Of a stretch of DNA of 30,931 nt, positions 15,390 through 23,196 are shown piece by piece. A program made the position numbers and the translations under genes. The first letter of the stretch is position 1, and every line of letters starts with the position of its first letter. The stretch spans positions 1-30,931 of the IMG/VR virus record IMGVR_UViG_3300020183_000323, one strand, 5' to 3'. This DNA comes from a virus. The notes below the pieces were generated by a model that was not told the origin of the DNA, did not search any database, and saw only the letters and a list, made by a program, of their open reading frames with translations.

Positions 15390-16694
15390 ATGACCAACTG
15401 GAATGAAGTATTGAAATATCTTGAGCCGAAGAAGGCTTTGTTTTGCCCTGAAGAACCCTCTTTGACCCAAAAAGTTTTTTTGCGCAGTTATGCCCTGGAA
15501 GCTCTTTTTGGAGGAGCTGCCGGCGGTGGTAAGAGTTCGGCCCTTCTTATGGCGGCGCTGCAATACGTGGACGTTCCGGGATATTCGGCGATTCTTTTTA
15601 GAAGGACTTTTGCGGACCTGTCGCTTCCTGGTGCCCTGATGGACAGATTCAGGCAATGGGTAGCGATGCATGATGACGTTCATTGGAACAACAACACCTA
15701 TGTGGCGACATTTCCCTCCGGCGCAAGAATTTCTTTCGGATACCTTAATAATGTCAACGACTATTTGAGATACAAGGGTTCAGAATTCCAGTTCATTGGC
15801 ATGGACGAGGTGACCGAAATACGGGAAAACGACTATCGATACCTGTTTTCGCGTCTTCGCCGACCAGCCAGCGGCCCGTTATCGAAGGTTCCGCTAAGGA
15901 TGAGGGCGGCATCCAACCCGGCCCCAAACTGGGTCAGACAACGATTCATCGTCGAGGGCAAGAATCAGAACAGAATTTTTGTGCCATCCAAGCTCACCGA
16001 CAACCCAGGCATCGACCCCGACTCCTACCGTCAGGCGTTGGCAGCGCTGGACCCGATCGAGCGCCGCCGCCTAGAAATGGGCGATTGGTGGGCGACGACA
16101 CTCGGTACGTATTTTGATCGAACATGCTTCATCATCGTCGACCCGAATGAGGTGCCCCAAGTCCATTCGACAAGCAGGGCAGTTCGATTCTGGGATTTGG
16201 CAGCGAGCGAACCGACGTCAAATAATCCGGACCCAGACTGGACGGTGGGCACTTTGGTCCTTTTGGACCAGGGCGTTTCGTACATTTTGGATGTAAAACG
16301 CGCAAGACTCAAAAACGAGAAAGTGGAAAACCTCATTCTTCAGACGGCCATCGAAGACGGCCATGTTGTATCAGTTCGAATGGAGCAAGAACCGGGTTCA
16401 TCCGGTAAAGCCCTGATCGACAACTACGCGCGCTATGTGCTACCTGGCTATGACTTTTCTGGTATTAGGTCAACTGGAGACAAAGAAACAAGAGCTAGGC
16501 CGTTTGCTGCAGCAGTAGCTAATGGAAATGTTCGCCTTGTTCGTTCTGCATGGCTAACAGATTGGCTTGATGAATTTAGCTCCTTTCCTGAGGCGTGTTC
16601 GCACGACGACCAGGTTGACTCGGCAGTTGGCGCGTTTACATTCCTCACCGGCCTGGGGTTGCCTCAAAGGAGAAAAGCCACTATCCTCCTCTGA
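15390..16694 (+). CDS. Terminase large subunit
   Basis: The packaging motor ATPase and nuclease that pumps DNA through the portal and cuts it. Numbered from the ATG at 15390 (434 aa), Walker A is GGAAGGGKSS at 41-50 and Walker B is FIGMDE at 135-140. The C-terminal RNase H-like nuclease shows D269 (RFWDLAASE), the E332/E334 region (RMEQEPGSSGK) and D406/D407/D410 (HDDQVDS). The frame is open from ATG 15357, but that start has no ribosome site, while 15390 has AGGA 9 bases upstream, so I prefer the shorter form. The length is normal for a Terminase_6-type protein. No small terminase subunit is recognisable next to it. It heads the rightward gene set, divergent from its functional partner, the portal. 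Confidence 0.96.
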   Translation: MTNWNEVLKYLEPKKALFCPEEPSLTQKVFLRSYALEALFGGAAGGGKSSALLMAALQYVDVPGYSAILFRRTFADLSLPGALMDRFRQWVAMHDDVHWNNNTYVATFPSGARISFGYLNNVNDYLRYKGSEFQFIGMDEVTEIRENDYRYLFSRLRRPASGPLSKVPLRMRAASNPAPNWVRQRFIVEGKNQNRIFVPSKLTDNPGIDPDSYRQALAALDPIERRRLEMGDWWATTLGTYFDRTCFIIVDPNEVPQVHSTSRAVRFWDLAASEPTSNNPDPDWTVGTLVLLDQGVSYILDVKRARLKNEKVENLILQTAIEDGHVVSVRMEQEPGSSGKALIDNYARYVLPGYDFSGIRSTGDKETRARPFAAAVANGNVRLVRSAWLTDWLDEFSSFPEACSHDDQVDSAVGAFTFLTGLGLPQRRKATILL

Positions 16695-16714
16695 CAGAAA
16701 GTAGTAGCCTGTCA
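16692..16714 (+). other. Inverted repeat overlapping the terminase stop codon
   Basis: TGACAG and CTGTCA form a 6-bp stem with an 11-base loop. The left arm contains the terminase stop codon, and the next gene's AGAGGAG ribosome site follows. No T-run is present, so terminator function is not supported. It could be a minor mRNA structure or chance. Confidence 0.25.
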
Positions 16715-16732
16715 TACACAAAGAGGAGCAAC

Positions 16733-17278
16733 ATGAACAATACCCCGCTCACACCAGAGTGTGAATCGATCATTGCCGACATATCGAAGGCTTTAGACCT
16801 TTTGCGTACGGCCGCCCAAAACGCCGCAAACCTAATCAAGGCGGTGGAATCATCATCAATTGATGACTCATGCGAACTTGCCGCGGCAATGAACAGGGCA
16901 AAAGCAGAAACAAAAGAGCTGTTTGAACTCCTGTCCGCCGACGTGATTTCCAAAATGGGTTCACTACCGGAACACATTCTGGCTGACGGCACCATAGTTG
17001 AGCGTCGTGCGGGTTCTGCCAGAAAAAAGTGGGACCACCTTACGCTCGCAAAATCAGTTACGGAAAAATTGCACCAAATGGCAATCGACATGGATACGGG
17101 CGAGATGACGATGAGCAATCAGGACATTGCGATTCGCCTTCTCGACTATGTTGCCCCCAGCTATTGGCGGGTAAAGAAACTGGCCGACCTTGGGATAAAC
17201 GCAGACATGTACTGCGAGGTCACCGAGGGCGGGGTAAACCTAATCATTCGCAAGGGAGGAACCAGCGATGACGAATAA
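16733..17278 (+). CDS. 181-aa hypothetical protein preceding the Rad52-like gene
   Basis: I do not recognise a family. The protein starts with a long helical, Ala/Leu-rich region (residues about 10-75). A conserved-looking patch follows around 84-105 (DGTIVERRAGSARKKWDH), and the C-terminal half contains VAPSYWRVKKL. There is no signal peptide, membrane segment or Cys cluster. A strong AGAGGAG site precedes the ATG by 5 bases. Its end overlaps the Rad52-like gene by 11 bases, so the two are probably translationally coupled. A recombination-associated or DNA-binding role is suggested by this coupling and the basic patch, not by homology. Confidence 0.85.
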   Translation: MNNTPLTPECESIIADISKALDLLRTAAQNAANLIKAVESSSIDDSCELAAAMNRAKAETKELFELLSADVISKMGSLPEHILADGTIVERRAGSARKKWDHLTLAKSVTEKLHQMAIDMDTGEMTMSNQDIAIRLLDYVAPSYWRVKKLADLGINADMYCEVTEGGVNLIIRKGGTSDDE

Positions 17279-17942
17279 AATAGACAAATACCAACAACTT
17301 TCCGAGCCGTTTGCTCCAGAAATGGAGCGGACAATCACCAAGGGCGGTACGTCGCTCGTTTACATTCCGGTGAGCGAAGTCATAAACCGGCTCAACAAAG
17401 TGCTGGGCGTCGACAAGTGGACATTTGTTGTCCTCAAGTGCGACCGCGACCCAATCGACACCGATTTCGTCATTGCCCATGTCCAGATTCGCTGGTACTA
17501 CAGCGACGGCATCGGATACGTCGAACGTGACGGGATCGGCGGCCAGCGCATCAAGCGAAACAAGGCAGGTCAAATTGTCGACCTCGGCGATGAATTCAAG
17601 GGCGCAATATCGGATGCCCTGAAGAAGGCTGCGCAAACATTGGGGGTTGGTTTGTATTTGGCGCGCAGTGAAGACGCAATCGAGATCGAAGCAGTCCTGG
17701 ATGCGCAGTCGGCTCCCGCCCCAAAAGAGCCAGCCCGAGCTGAGACATCACCAAAATGGGCTGCTTTTCTCAGCGTGAGCAAGAAACTCAGCGCCGAGCA
17801 AAAGGAAGAGCTGAAGCGTCGTTGGGCAGAGTTCAGCGACGGTGCGGCTACCCCGACGGCCGCAACCGCGACCGAAGAAGAGATTGAGTTTCTCGCCGCC
17901 GAGGCGCTCGACATTCAACTAGGTAGCAAGGCTGAAGAATAG
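17268..17942 (+). CDS. Rad52/Rad22-family single-strand annealing protein
   Basis: Phage annealases of this family coat single-stranded DNA and pair complementary strands during recombination-dependent replication and repair. The family signature is clear: a VYIPVSEVINRLNKVLG helix near residues 31-47, KWTFVV at 50-55, the beta strands FVIAHVQIRWYY at 67-78, a GIGG turn at 89-92, and DLGDEFKGAISDALKKAA (105-122) followed by LGVGLYL (125-131). The C-terminal about 75 residues are low-complexity Ala/Glu/Thr, then a helical tail, as is usual for family members of about 200 aa. The ATG at 17268 has GGGAGG about 8 bases upstream. It sits directly before a PD-(D/E)XK nuclease gene, the classic annealase-plus-exonuclease pairing of phage recombination systems. 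Confidence 0.93.
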   Translation: MTNKIDKYQQLSEPFAPEMERTITKGGTSLVYIPVSEVINRLNKVLGVDKWTFVVLKCDRDPIDTDFVIAHVQIRWYYSDGIGYVERDGIGGQRIKRNKAGQIVDLGDEFKGAISDALKKAAQTLGVGLYLARSEDAIEIEAVLDAQSAPAPKEPARAETSPKWAAFLSVSKKLSAEQKEELKRRWAEFSDGAATPTAATATEEEIEFLAAEALDIQLGSKAEE

Positions 17943-17944
17943 CC

Positions 17945-18724
17945 TTGTCCCAACTGCCTGAATATGTTTCCGCATCGTCGATCGGCACGTTTCAACAGTG
18001 CCCGCTGAAGTACAAACTCTCACGGATTGACCAAATAAAAGAACCGCCGACGAGGGAAACCCTGCTGGGGAATTTTGTACATGAGGTGATGGAAGGCTTC
18101 TACGCCATCGGGTCCGACCGTGAGCGCAATGTGGCGACAGCTCAGCAAATTTATTCCGAGGTGTGGGAGTCCGGCGACTGGGCGGCCAAGGTTTCCCCAT
18201 ATCTCAGAGAAATGTCCATGAAGTTATTCAGGTGGAACGCCTGGTGGTGTATCGAGAACATTTTCAAGATTGAAAACCCAGACACAATCGACGTCAAAGG
18301 AATTGAGTTGGAACTTGACGTAACAATCGATGGTGTCCGTATCAAGGGTTTCATCGACAGGCTGGCAACGATCAACGGCAGGGATACGATTTCCGATTAC
18401 AAAACGGGCAAAACGCCAAACGCAAAATATATGTCTGACAAGCACTTTCAGCTTTTGCTTTACTTTGTCTGCCTGTCGCAAGGATTGAGCCTGAATGAAC
18501 CGATGCTTGAACTGCTGTATCTCAAAGACGCTCAGGTTAGGACAGTCGAACCAACACCCGAGCTGTGTGCCGGCGTTGTGGAAACGGTGGTGACGGTCAA
18601 TTCCAAAATACAAAACGCTTTCGAGGCCGAACAGTGGGAGGCCGTTCCGTCAAAACTGTGCGACTGGTGTTTTTTCAAATATAATGGTTGTACTCATTAC
18701 ACAAAAAACATGAGGAGACGTTAG
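17945..18724 (+). CDS. Cas4/RecB-like PD-(D/E)XK nuclease with Fe-S-type cysteines
   Basis: Motifs in order are SSIGTFQQCPLKYKL (11-25, with C19), His46 in GNFVHEVMEGFY, Asp138 in GFIDRL, Asp151-x-Lys153 in ISDYKTGK, Gln169 in HFQLLLY, and C239, C242 and C248 near the C-terminus. The single early Cys plus three late Cys is the 4Fe-4S arrangement of Cas4 and AddB-type nucleases, which resect DNA ends. No CRISPR genes are near, so an exonuclease partner for the Rad52-like annealase is the best reading. The start is TTG at 17945, two bases after the annealase stop, with GAAGA upstream. A later start would remove part of the conserved N-terminal motif. Confidence 0.92.
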   Translation: MSQLPEYVSASSIGTFQQCPLKYKLSRIDQIKEPPTRETLLGNFVHEVMEGFYAIGSDRERNVATAQQIYSEVWESGDWAAKVSPYLREMSMKLFRWNAWWCIENIFKIENPDTIDVKGIELELDVTIDGVRIKGFIDRLATINGRDTISDYKTGKTPNAKYMSDKHFQLLLYFVCLSQGLSLNEPMLELLYLKDAQVRTVEPTPELCAGVVETVVTVNSKIQNAFEAEQWEAVPSKLCDWCFFKYNGCTHYTKNMRRR

Positions 18725-18726
18725 TA

Positions 18727-19263
18727 ATGATCATGAATGATGAAACATTTGCCAGACTCGTAGCTGACAATGTAAAAAATAGGACCACGGCCCCCCAGAA
18801 CAAGTACCTTGAACTCCCAGAAAATAACGCAAAATGGCAACGGGCGTTGAACGCATTGATTAGAAACTTGGATTCGCAGATTGCCGAAATCACATCCGAT
18901 GCGCAGGCCGACTCGGAGAGATACTCAAATGTTGGTGACGCCGGCACAGAATTATTGGCTCAGGCCGTCGCAAACTACGACGCCAGAAAACAAAAAATTG
19001 AGCGCTTTCGTTTTTATGTTGTAAAAAAACTTGCCGATGTGGTGCTGACGGACCAAGCAAACAAGACACACCTCGGTTCAGGGGAATCACTCGTCCATCG
19101 TGCCATCCGTAAACACATGGATATGAGTCGTATATATGGGATTGAAAACACCCCCCTGGATCGCGCGCTTTATGACTCCCTCAACGGAATTTGGTCGTTT
19201 GATGACATCAAGGAGGACGACCTTCTTGAATACAGCTTCAATGACCATGCGCCGGCGCTCTAA
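18727..19263 (+). CDS. 178-aa hypothetical helical protein
   Basis: I do not recognise a family. The sequence is predominantly helical and charged, with a segment at 75-105 (LAQAVANYDARKQKIERFRFYVVKKLAD) that could form a coiled coil. The ATG at 18727 lies about 11 bases after a strong GAGGAG inside the end of the nuclease gene. A longer frame from 18688 would discard that signal. The final 23 bases overlap the following HNH gene. Its place within the recombination cassette suggests an accessory role in DNA metabolism, but there is no motif to support one. Confidence 0.85.
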   Translation: MIMNDETFARLVADNVKNRTTAPQNKYLELPENNAKWQRALNALIRNLDSQIAEITSDAQADSERYSNVGDAGTELLAQAVANYDARKQKIERFRFYVVKKLADVVLTDQANKTHLGSGESLVHRAIRKHMDMSRIYGIENTPLDRALYDSLNGIWSFDDIKEDDLLEYSFNDHAPAL

Positions 19264-19549
19264 GAAAAAAGAAAAAGAGTACGTCGAGCGGCGGAAAATA
19301 GTCTCGCGGTTGCTTCGGGAGCGGCCGTTTTGTGAAGCGTGTCCGGTGTTTGCGAAACACGACCGTTTGTCCACGTATGTAAGAAAAAACAGTGTGGATG
19401 TTCATGAGTTGGTCCGCCGATCGCAGGGCGGGTCGATATTGGATATTGATAATTTGATGTGTGTTTGTCGTAGTTGTCATCGGCGTATCGGTAACTTCCC
19501 AGCTCTTGCGTTTGAACTTGGTCTGGCTAAGCGTGGCTGGGAACGCTGA
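19241..19549 (+). CDS. Small HNH endonuclease
   Basis: The 102-aa product begins with a Lys/Arg-rich stretch, followed by a zinc-binding CxxC (C31, C34) and a second C76-x2-C79. The HNH catalytic core is H55 in DVHELVRRSQGG, N71 in DIDNL and H80 in CRSCHRR. The family makes nicks or double-strand breaks; small phage HNH proteins near terminase genes can support packaging-site cleavage or recombination. The ATG at 19241 (or 19247) lies inside the end of the previous gene and has no well-spaced ribosome site, so translational coupling is likely. There are no intein or intron signs around it, so it looks like a phage functional gene and not a homing insertion. Confidence 0.88.
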   Translation: MTMRRRSKKKEKEYVERRKIVSRLLRERPFCEACPVFAKHDRLSTYVRKNSVDVHELVRRSQGGSILDIDNLMCVCRSCHRRIGNFPALAFELGLAKRGWER

Positions 19550-19565
19550 ATGTTAGATTTCATAA

Positions 19566-20087
19566 ATGCGAACTGCCGGGATAGACCTTTCTCTTACGTC
19601 CACCGGCCTGTGCATATCAAAAGTTCCGAGAACTATAAGGTCAAAACTTCGTGGTGCTGAGCGTCTAATCGAAATAAGAGATGAGCTATTGAAACAGCTC
19701 ACAGAAAATAATGTTGATGTAGTTGCCCTGGAGGGCTATTCGTACTCATCAAGATTTTCCCAAGCCCACTCAATAGGGGAATTGGGTGGCGTAGTGAGGG
19801 TCGCACTTTGGGAATCTGGAATAAAGATTGTTGTAATACCCCCGACCAATAGGGCCAAGTTTGCTACCGGCCGAGGAAATGCGTCCAAGGACGAGGTCGT
19901 TGCTGCGGTCCTTAGTATGACCACGATAGAGAGGCAGCCGGGATTGGACGATCTCTGTGACGCCTGGATTTTGGAGCAGATGTTGCGATACATTTTAGGT
20001 GAAAGAAGTTTGAGTCTTTCTGAAAAACAACTAGCCGCTCTTGAAAATATAGAGCACGAAATAAAGGAGAATGCAGATGGTGTTTGA
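19566..20087 (+). CDS. RuvC-like Holliday junction resolvase
   Basis: An RNase H-fold nuclease expected to resolve branched DNA before packaging. The N-terminal strand has the signature GIDLSLTSTG with Asp7. The second acidic residue is Glu56 in VVALEGYSY, and the last acidic cluster is D128/D129/D132 in GLDDLCDAW. This is the usual D-E-D arrangement of the RuvC family. The length of 173 aa is typical. The start ATG is 17 bases after the HNH stop and has a weak ribosome site. The gene end overlaps the next start at 20077. Together with the annealase and nuclease it completes a recombination set. Confidence 0.92.
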   Translation: MRTAGIDLSLTSTGLCISKVPRTIRSKLRGAERLIEIRDELLKQLTENNVDVVALEGYSYSSRFSQAHSIGELGGVVRVALWESGIKIVVIPPTNRAKFATGRGNASKDEVVAAVLSMTTIERQPGLDDLCDAWILEQMLRYILGERSLSLSEKQLAALENIEHEIKENADGV

Positions 20088-20421
20088 TCGAAGCGCACCG
20101 ATTAGCCAAGTTGAAATAGAACATGAACTGCTTCGCCTTCTCGACCTGCTCGAACAGGAGACCGAGGCGTTTGAAAAAATCGCCGAAGATAACGCCAAGA
20201 AGGATTCCCTGCACAAAGCGAACTGGGCAAAAGAATACCTGTCCGGTAAGGGGTCGGTAAAAGAACGGGAAGCTTGGGCCGACTACAAAACCGCCGATAT
20301 GGACTTTGACGCAAAAATTGCGGAGGGGCTTTTGAAATCAAAACGCGAAAAACTCTTGTCGCTGCGAACGAGTATCGACGCCCTTAGAACGCTGAACGCG
20401 AATGTCAGGGTTCAGGTTTAG
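20077..20421 (+). CDS. 114-aa hypothetical coiled-coil-like protein
   Basis: I do not recognise a family. It is highly charged and helical: EIEHELLRLLDLLEQETE early and KSKREKLLSLRTSIDALRTL late, both with heptad-like Leu spacing. The start at 20077 has AGGAGA with correct spacing. The upstream ATG at 20071 touches that site, so it is unlikely. It overlaps both neighbours by about 10-20 bases. Its role is unknown, probably within the DNA-metabolism cassette. Confidence 0.82.
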   Translation: MVFDRSAPISQVEIEHELLRLLDLLEQETEAFEKIAEDNAKKDSLHKANWAKEYLSGKGSVKEREAWADYKTADMDFDAKIAEGLLKSKREKLLSLRTSIDALRTLNANVRVQV

Positions 20422-20971
20422 GGTGATTCACAAAAATCTAAAAATCGAGAATTTGAAGCCTGCACCGTGGAGGTGCAATCACGTTCAGTCGCCAGAGATG
20501 AAGGTTTTGACTCAATCGATTGTTCAACATGGTTGGTTATACCCAATTATTGTTTCGTCGTCCAGCATGGAGATAATCGACGGTTTTCATAGGTGGGTGT
20601 GTGCACAAAATAATTCAGACATTTTTGAACGCGATCTCGGTGTTGTTCCGTGTTTACTTGTCGACGTGTCGGCCATTGATGCGATGGTCATGCATGTTCA
20701 GCTGAATCGACCGAAGGGGAACCTTGTTGCCAAGAAACTTTCAAACTTGATTAGGTCGGTTACCTACTCCAAAAAATACGACGAGTTGGAAATTCAAAAA
20801 AAATTGATGATGACCGACCAAGAGTTTGAACTATTGCTTGACGGAACGCTTTTGAAGGGCAAGAAACTGTCGGAGCACACTTACTCTCGGGCTTGGGTTC
20901 CGATTGAGGCTCCCGCTGGCAGCAGCCCGCAGTCGGTTAAAATTGAGAGGCCGCCAAACGCTGACAGGTAA
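20402..20971 (+). CDS. ParB/sulfiredoxin-like domain protein
   Basis: The first half matches the ParB N-terminal fold: LKPAPWRCN at 18-26, a helix with VLTQSIVQHGWLYPIIV, then the key IIDGFHRW at 58-65 (compare the IIDGxxRx box of ParB-like nucleases), followed by VPCLLVDV and QLNRPKGN. There is no obvious ParB helix-turn-helix DNA-binding domain of full plasmid type, and no ParA or centromere-like repeats nearby. A phage regulator, CTP-binding switch or nuclease is more likely than a partition protein. The ATG at 20402 overlaps the previous gene by 20 bases. A GTG at 20423, just after that gene's stop, is an alternative start. Confidence 0.85.
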   Translation: MSGFRFRVIHKNLKIENLKPAPWRCNHVQSPEMKVLTQSIVQHGWLYPIIVSSSSMEIIDGFHRWVCAQNNSDIFERDLGVVPCLLVDVSAIDAMVMHVQLNRPKGNLVAKKLSNLIRSVTYSKKYDELEIQKKLMMTDQEFELLLDGTLLKGKKLSEHTYSRAWVPIEAPAGSSPQSVKIERPPNADR

Positions 20972-21026
20972 ATCCCGCGACGAGGGGGCAAGTGTTAGAA
21001 TTTGGGGTAGCCAGAAAGGCTTGTTT

Positions 21027-21254
21027 ATGGTCGTCCCCAATGTAACTCCCGATGTTGAGCCAGTCCCCGGGCCGGTGCCTGGTGTTGGGGGCGGTCGAAG
21101 ACGACCGACATTTTTGCGTCGTGCAGCCGCTTATGCGCTGAGACGTGCCGCTGATCGTTTACAGCGGCAGGGCAGAAGAAGAACGGCAGCCGGTCAAGGC
21201 AGAGCGCTCATTCGTGAACGCAGGGGCCGTCTTTTGGGTGGAGTTGCGGCCTAA
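21027..21254 (+). CDS. 75-aa Arg-rich basic protein
   Basis: The product begins with a Pro/Val-rich stretch (residues 4-20). It continues as a highly basic helix-prone region with 17 Arg and no Lys (RRRPTFLRRAAAYALRR, then GRRRTAAG). Start ATG 21027 has AAAGG 7 bases upstream. A longer in-frame reading from 20904 overlaps the ParB-like gene and lacks a ribosome site. The composition suggests nucleic-acid binding. Lying between the DNA cassette and the connector genes, it might be a DNA-condensing or internal head protein, but this is inference. Confidence 0.75.
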   Translation: MVVPNVTPDVEPVPGPVPGVGGGRRRPTFLRRAAAYALRRAADRLQRQGRRRTAAGQGRALIRERRGRLLGGVAA

Positions 21255-21273
21255 TCCACAATTGGAGAAATAA

Positions 21274-22137
21274 ATGTTGGTTTCGGTTTCCGATCTAAGA
21301 ACATACATGGACGTTACGTTCACCAATAGGCAGACTGATGCTGCCGAATTTGTTCTAGCCGGATTACAAAGCGAGATGGAAGCCTATTTGGGTCGCCCGA
21401 TTGAGTCCGGAGAGCAAGAAGAGCAGCACGTAATTCCGGCATCTTTTTACGCAATGCCACAGACAAGTTTTTTCTACGAACGAGAACAGAGCACAACTGA
21501 CGCAACGGTTGAGTATGTGACTCCAGGAATTCACCTACCGCTGAGAAGGTCTCCAGTGATATCGGTTGCAAGCGTCCACGTTTCCTCGATTTCCAGCAGC
21601 GTTTATTTGGGTGAAGCGGTACAACGATCCGCAACCATTTCTGATGCGAATGTATCGGGTGGCTTCATAGTCTTTACAACCCCAACCGCACACAAGTTCA
21701 CCGTGGGCCAAAGGGTTTCGGTCAGCGAAGTGAGCCCGTCCGCATACAACGTCAGCGCTTCAGAGGTTGTCGAGGTAACGACGACCACCTTCAAGGTAAA
21801 AACACCGCCAGATACAAATTTTTTGGATTACAACTCCGGAGGCAAGGCTTCTGCGGTTGGCACCGGTTACGTGGTGCACAGATGGGGTCTAGAGATTTTC
21901 GGCGGATTACCCAATGACGTAGTTACAGTCGTTTACACGGGTGGTCTTGATGGGGCAGATATACCAACCATGAAACTTATGATTCTTCGAGCTGCGACAA
22001 GGGAGATGCAGAATATGCACGACGACGTTGTCGGAGTTAAAGATTTGAATCCAAGAAACGTTGCCGTTGCGGAAACCGGCTTCCTTGAAAAAGAACTATC
22101 CGTACTCAAAACTTTTCGCCGTAGGAGAATAAGTTGA
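21274..22137 (+). CDS. Head-tail connector (adaptor) protein
   Basis: The N-terminal helix (VSVSDLRTYMDVTFTNRQTD, then ALQ-type helices ending in MEAYLGRPIE) resembles head-completion adaptors of the HK97 gp6 / SPP1 gp15 type, which form the ring under the portal. The C-terminal helix (MKLMILRAATREMQN) fits too. At 287 aa it is longer than usual because of a Ser/Thr/Val-rich beta insertion at about 90-205, which could be exposed on the neck. GGAG precedes the ATG by 6 bases. It begins the neck gene series that continues without gaps to the sheath. Confidence 0.82.
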   Translation: MLVSVSDLRTYMDVTFTNRQTDAAEFVLAGLQSEMEAYLGRPIESGEQEEQHVIPASFYAMPQTSFFYEREQSTTDATVEYVTPGIHLPLRRSPVISVASVHVSSISSSVYLGEAVQRSATISDANVSGGFIVFTTPTAHKFTVGQRVSVSEVSPSAYNVSASEVVEVTTTTFKVKTPPDTNFLDYNSGGKASAVGTGYVVHRWGLEIFGGLPNDVVTVVYTGGLDGADIPTMKLMILRAATREMQNMHDDVVGVKDLNPRNVAVAETGFLEKELSVLKTFRRRRIS

Positions 22138-22586
22138 CCGTAGATATAGACATCAAAGTTAAGGGAGTCGCAAAAACTCAGGCTCGTTTTACCGGGATGA
22201 TTGCCCGGTCGAAAGCATTTGAACCCATTTTCATCAAAGCCAAAAAGCAACTTGAACTGTCCAATGCCGCAAACTTCGCAGCTAACGGTCTTCCGGCGGG
22301 CGGATGGGCTCCCCTTGATCCGCAGTATGCGGCATTCAAGGCGGCAAAGTTTCCTGGTCGTCCAACACTCGTAGGAAACGGCCGACTGTTTCGGAGTGTT
22401 GCGACGATGTCGAGTGGTCTGTCTTCAATCTCCCCGACAAAAGCCGAGTTCGGTACCAATGTTGAGTATGCAAAATTTCATCAATACGGAACGCGCAAAA
22501 TGCCGAAACGTAAAATTATTTTTGAGCCGGCTGGTTTCGCCAAAAACACTGCCAATGACGCAACCAAGTGGATATCTGCAGGGTAA
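22134..22586 (+). CDS. Phage virion morphogenesis / tail completion protein (Mu gpG-like)
   Basis: The motifs WAPLDPQYAAFKA, LVGNGRLFRSV and YAKFHQYGTRKMPKR are typical of the Mu/P2-type virion morphogenesis family that completes the neck and tail. The start is TTG at 22134, overlapping the connector stop by four bases, with an AGGAG site 7 bases upstream. A length of 150 aa is normal. The basic C-terminal end is also typical. Confidence 0.88.
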   Translation: MTVDIDIKVKGVAKTQARFTGMIARSKAFEPIFIKAKKQLELSNAANFAANGLPAGGWAPLDPQYAAFKAAKFPGRPTLVGNGRLFRSVATMSSGLSSISPTKAEFGTNVEYAKFHQYGTRKMPKRKIIFEPAGFAKNTANDATKWISAG

Positions 22587-22589
22587 GTC

Positions 22590-23189
22590 ATGCCTGGCGA
22601 ATTGATGTACGGTGCGCATTTTGCGAAGGACTATGTCACGACCTTCTTGCAAGCCGACCTTCCGATTAGGTTGAATCGATATCGCAACGGTTGGAACGTT
22701 GACGATAACTCTTTGCCCAATCCGCAGTTATATGTCAGTTATGAACCATTGGCTTTGGATACGTGGCCAACGATTATTACGGTCGCAATCAATGCAAGTT
22801 CCTTCTCGCGGTTCAATCATGAACCCGGTTTTGACCCGGTTTATTACGTCACCTATGCCCTTAGAACCTACGTTTGGGTTAGGGGTGGCAATTCGGAAGA
22901 AGCAACCCTTATGCGAGATCGCTTGACTGCGGTTGTCCGTTCTGCACTGCTTGACTATCCCTGTTTTACTCGGCATGACGCAACAAGGGATGCAAGAGTT
23001 GAAGAAACAAATCTGTCGGAAGAATACTCAGACCTCACCCTTCTGAAGGGTGACAGAGTGATGGCCGGCGCATTCGTCGGGTATAACGTCATTATGGAAG
23101 AGGCGATCACAAGAGAGCCGTTCGGAACTTTGGAAGAGATTGACCTTGAAGTCGTTTCTCAGCCATTGACGCAGCCCTTCACGGTATAA
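22590..23189 (+). CDS. Probable tail terminator / neck protein
   Basis: The position directly after the virion morphogenesis gene and before the sheath is where the tail terminator lies in myoviruses. The protein has a mixed alpha/beta pattern: LPIRLNRYRNGW, strands YYVTYALRTYVWVRG, then helix EEATLMRDRLTAVVRSAL. This fits small terminators that cap tube and sheath. I do not see a diagnostic motif, so the call rests on order and fold-like pattern. Start ATG 22590 has AGGG 6 bases upstream. Confidence 0.65.
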   Translation: MPGELMYGAHFAKDYVTTFLQADLPIRLNRYRNGWNVDDNSLPNPQLYVSYEPLALDTWPTIITVAINASSFSRFNHEPGFDPVYYVTYALRTYVWVRGGNSEEATLMRDRLTAVVRSALLDYPCFTRHDATRDARVEETNLSEEYSDLTLLKGDRVMAGAFVGYNVIMEEAITREPFGTLEEIDLEVVSQPLTQPFTV

Positions 23190-23196
23190 TCGGTTC

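Noticed and set aside
17945-18724. CRISPR-associated Cas4
   Set aside because: No repeat array or other cas genes occur in the window; the partner is a Rad52-like annealase, so a phage recombination nuclease is simpler.
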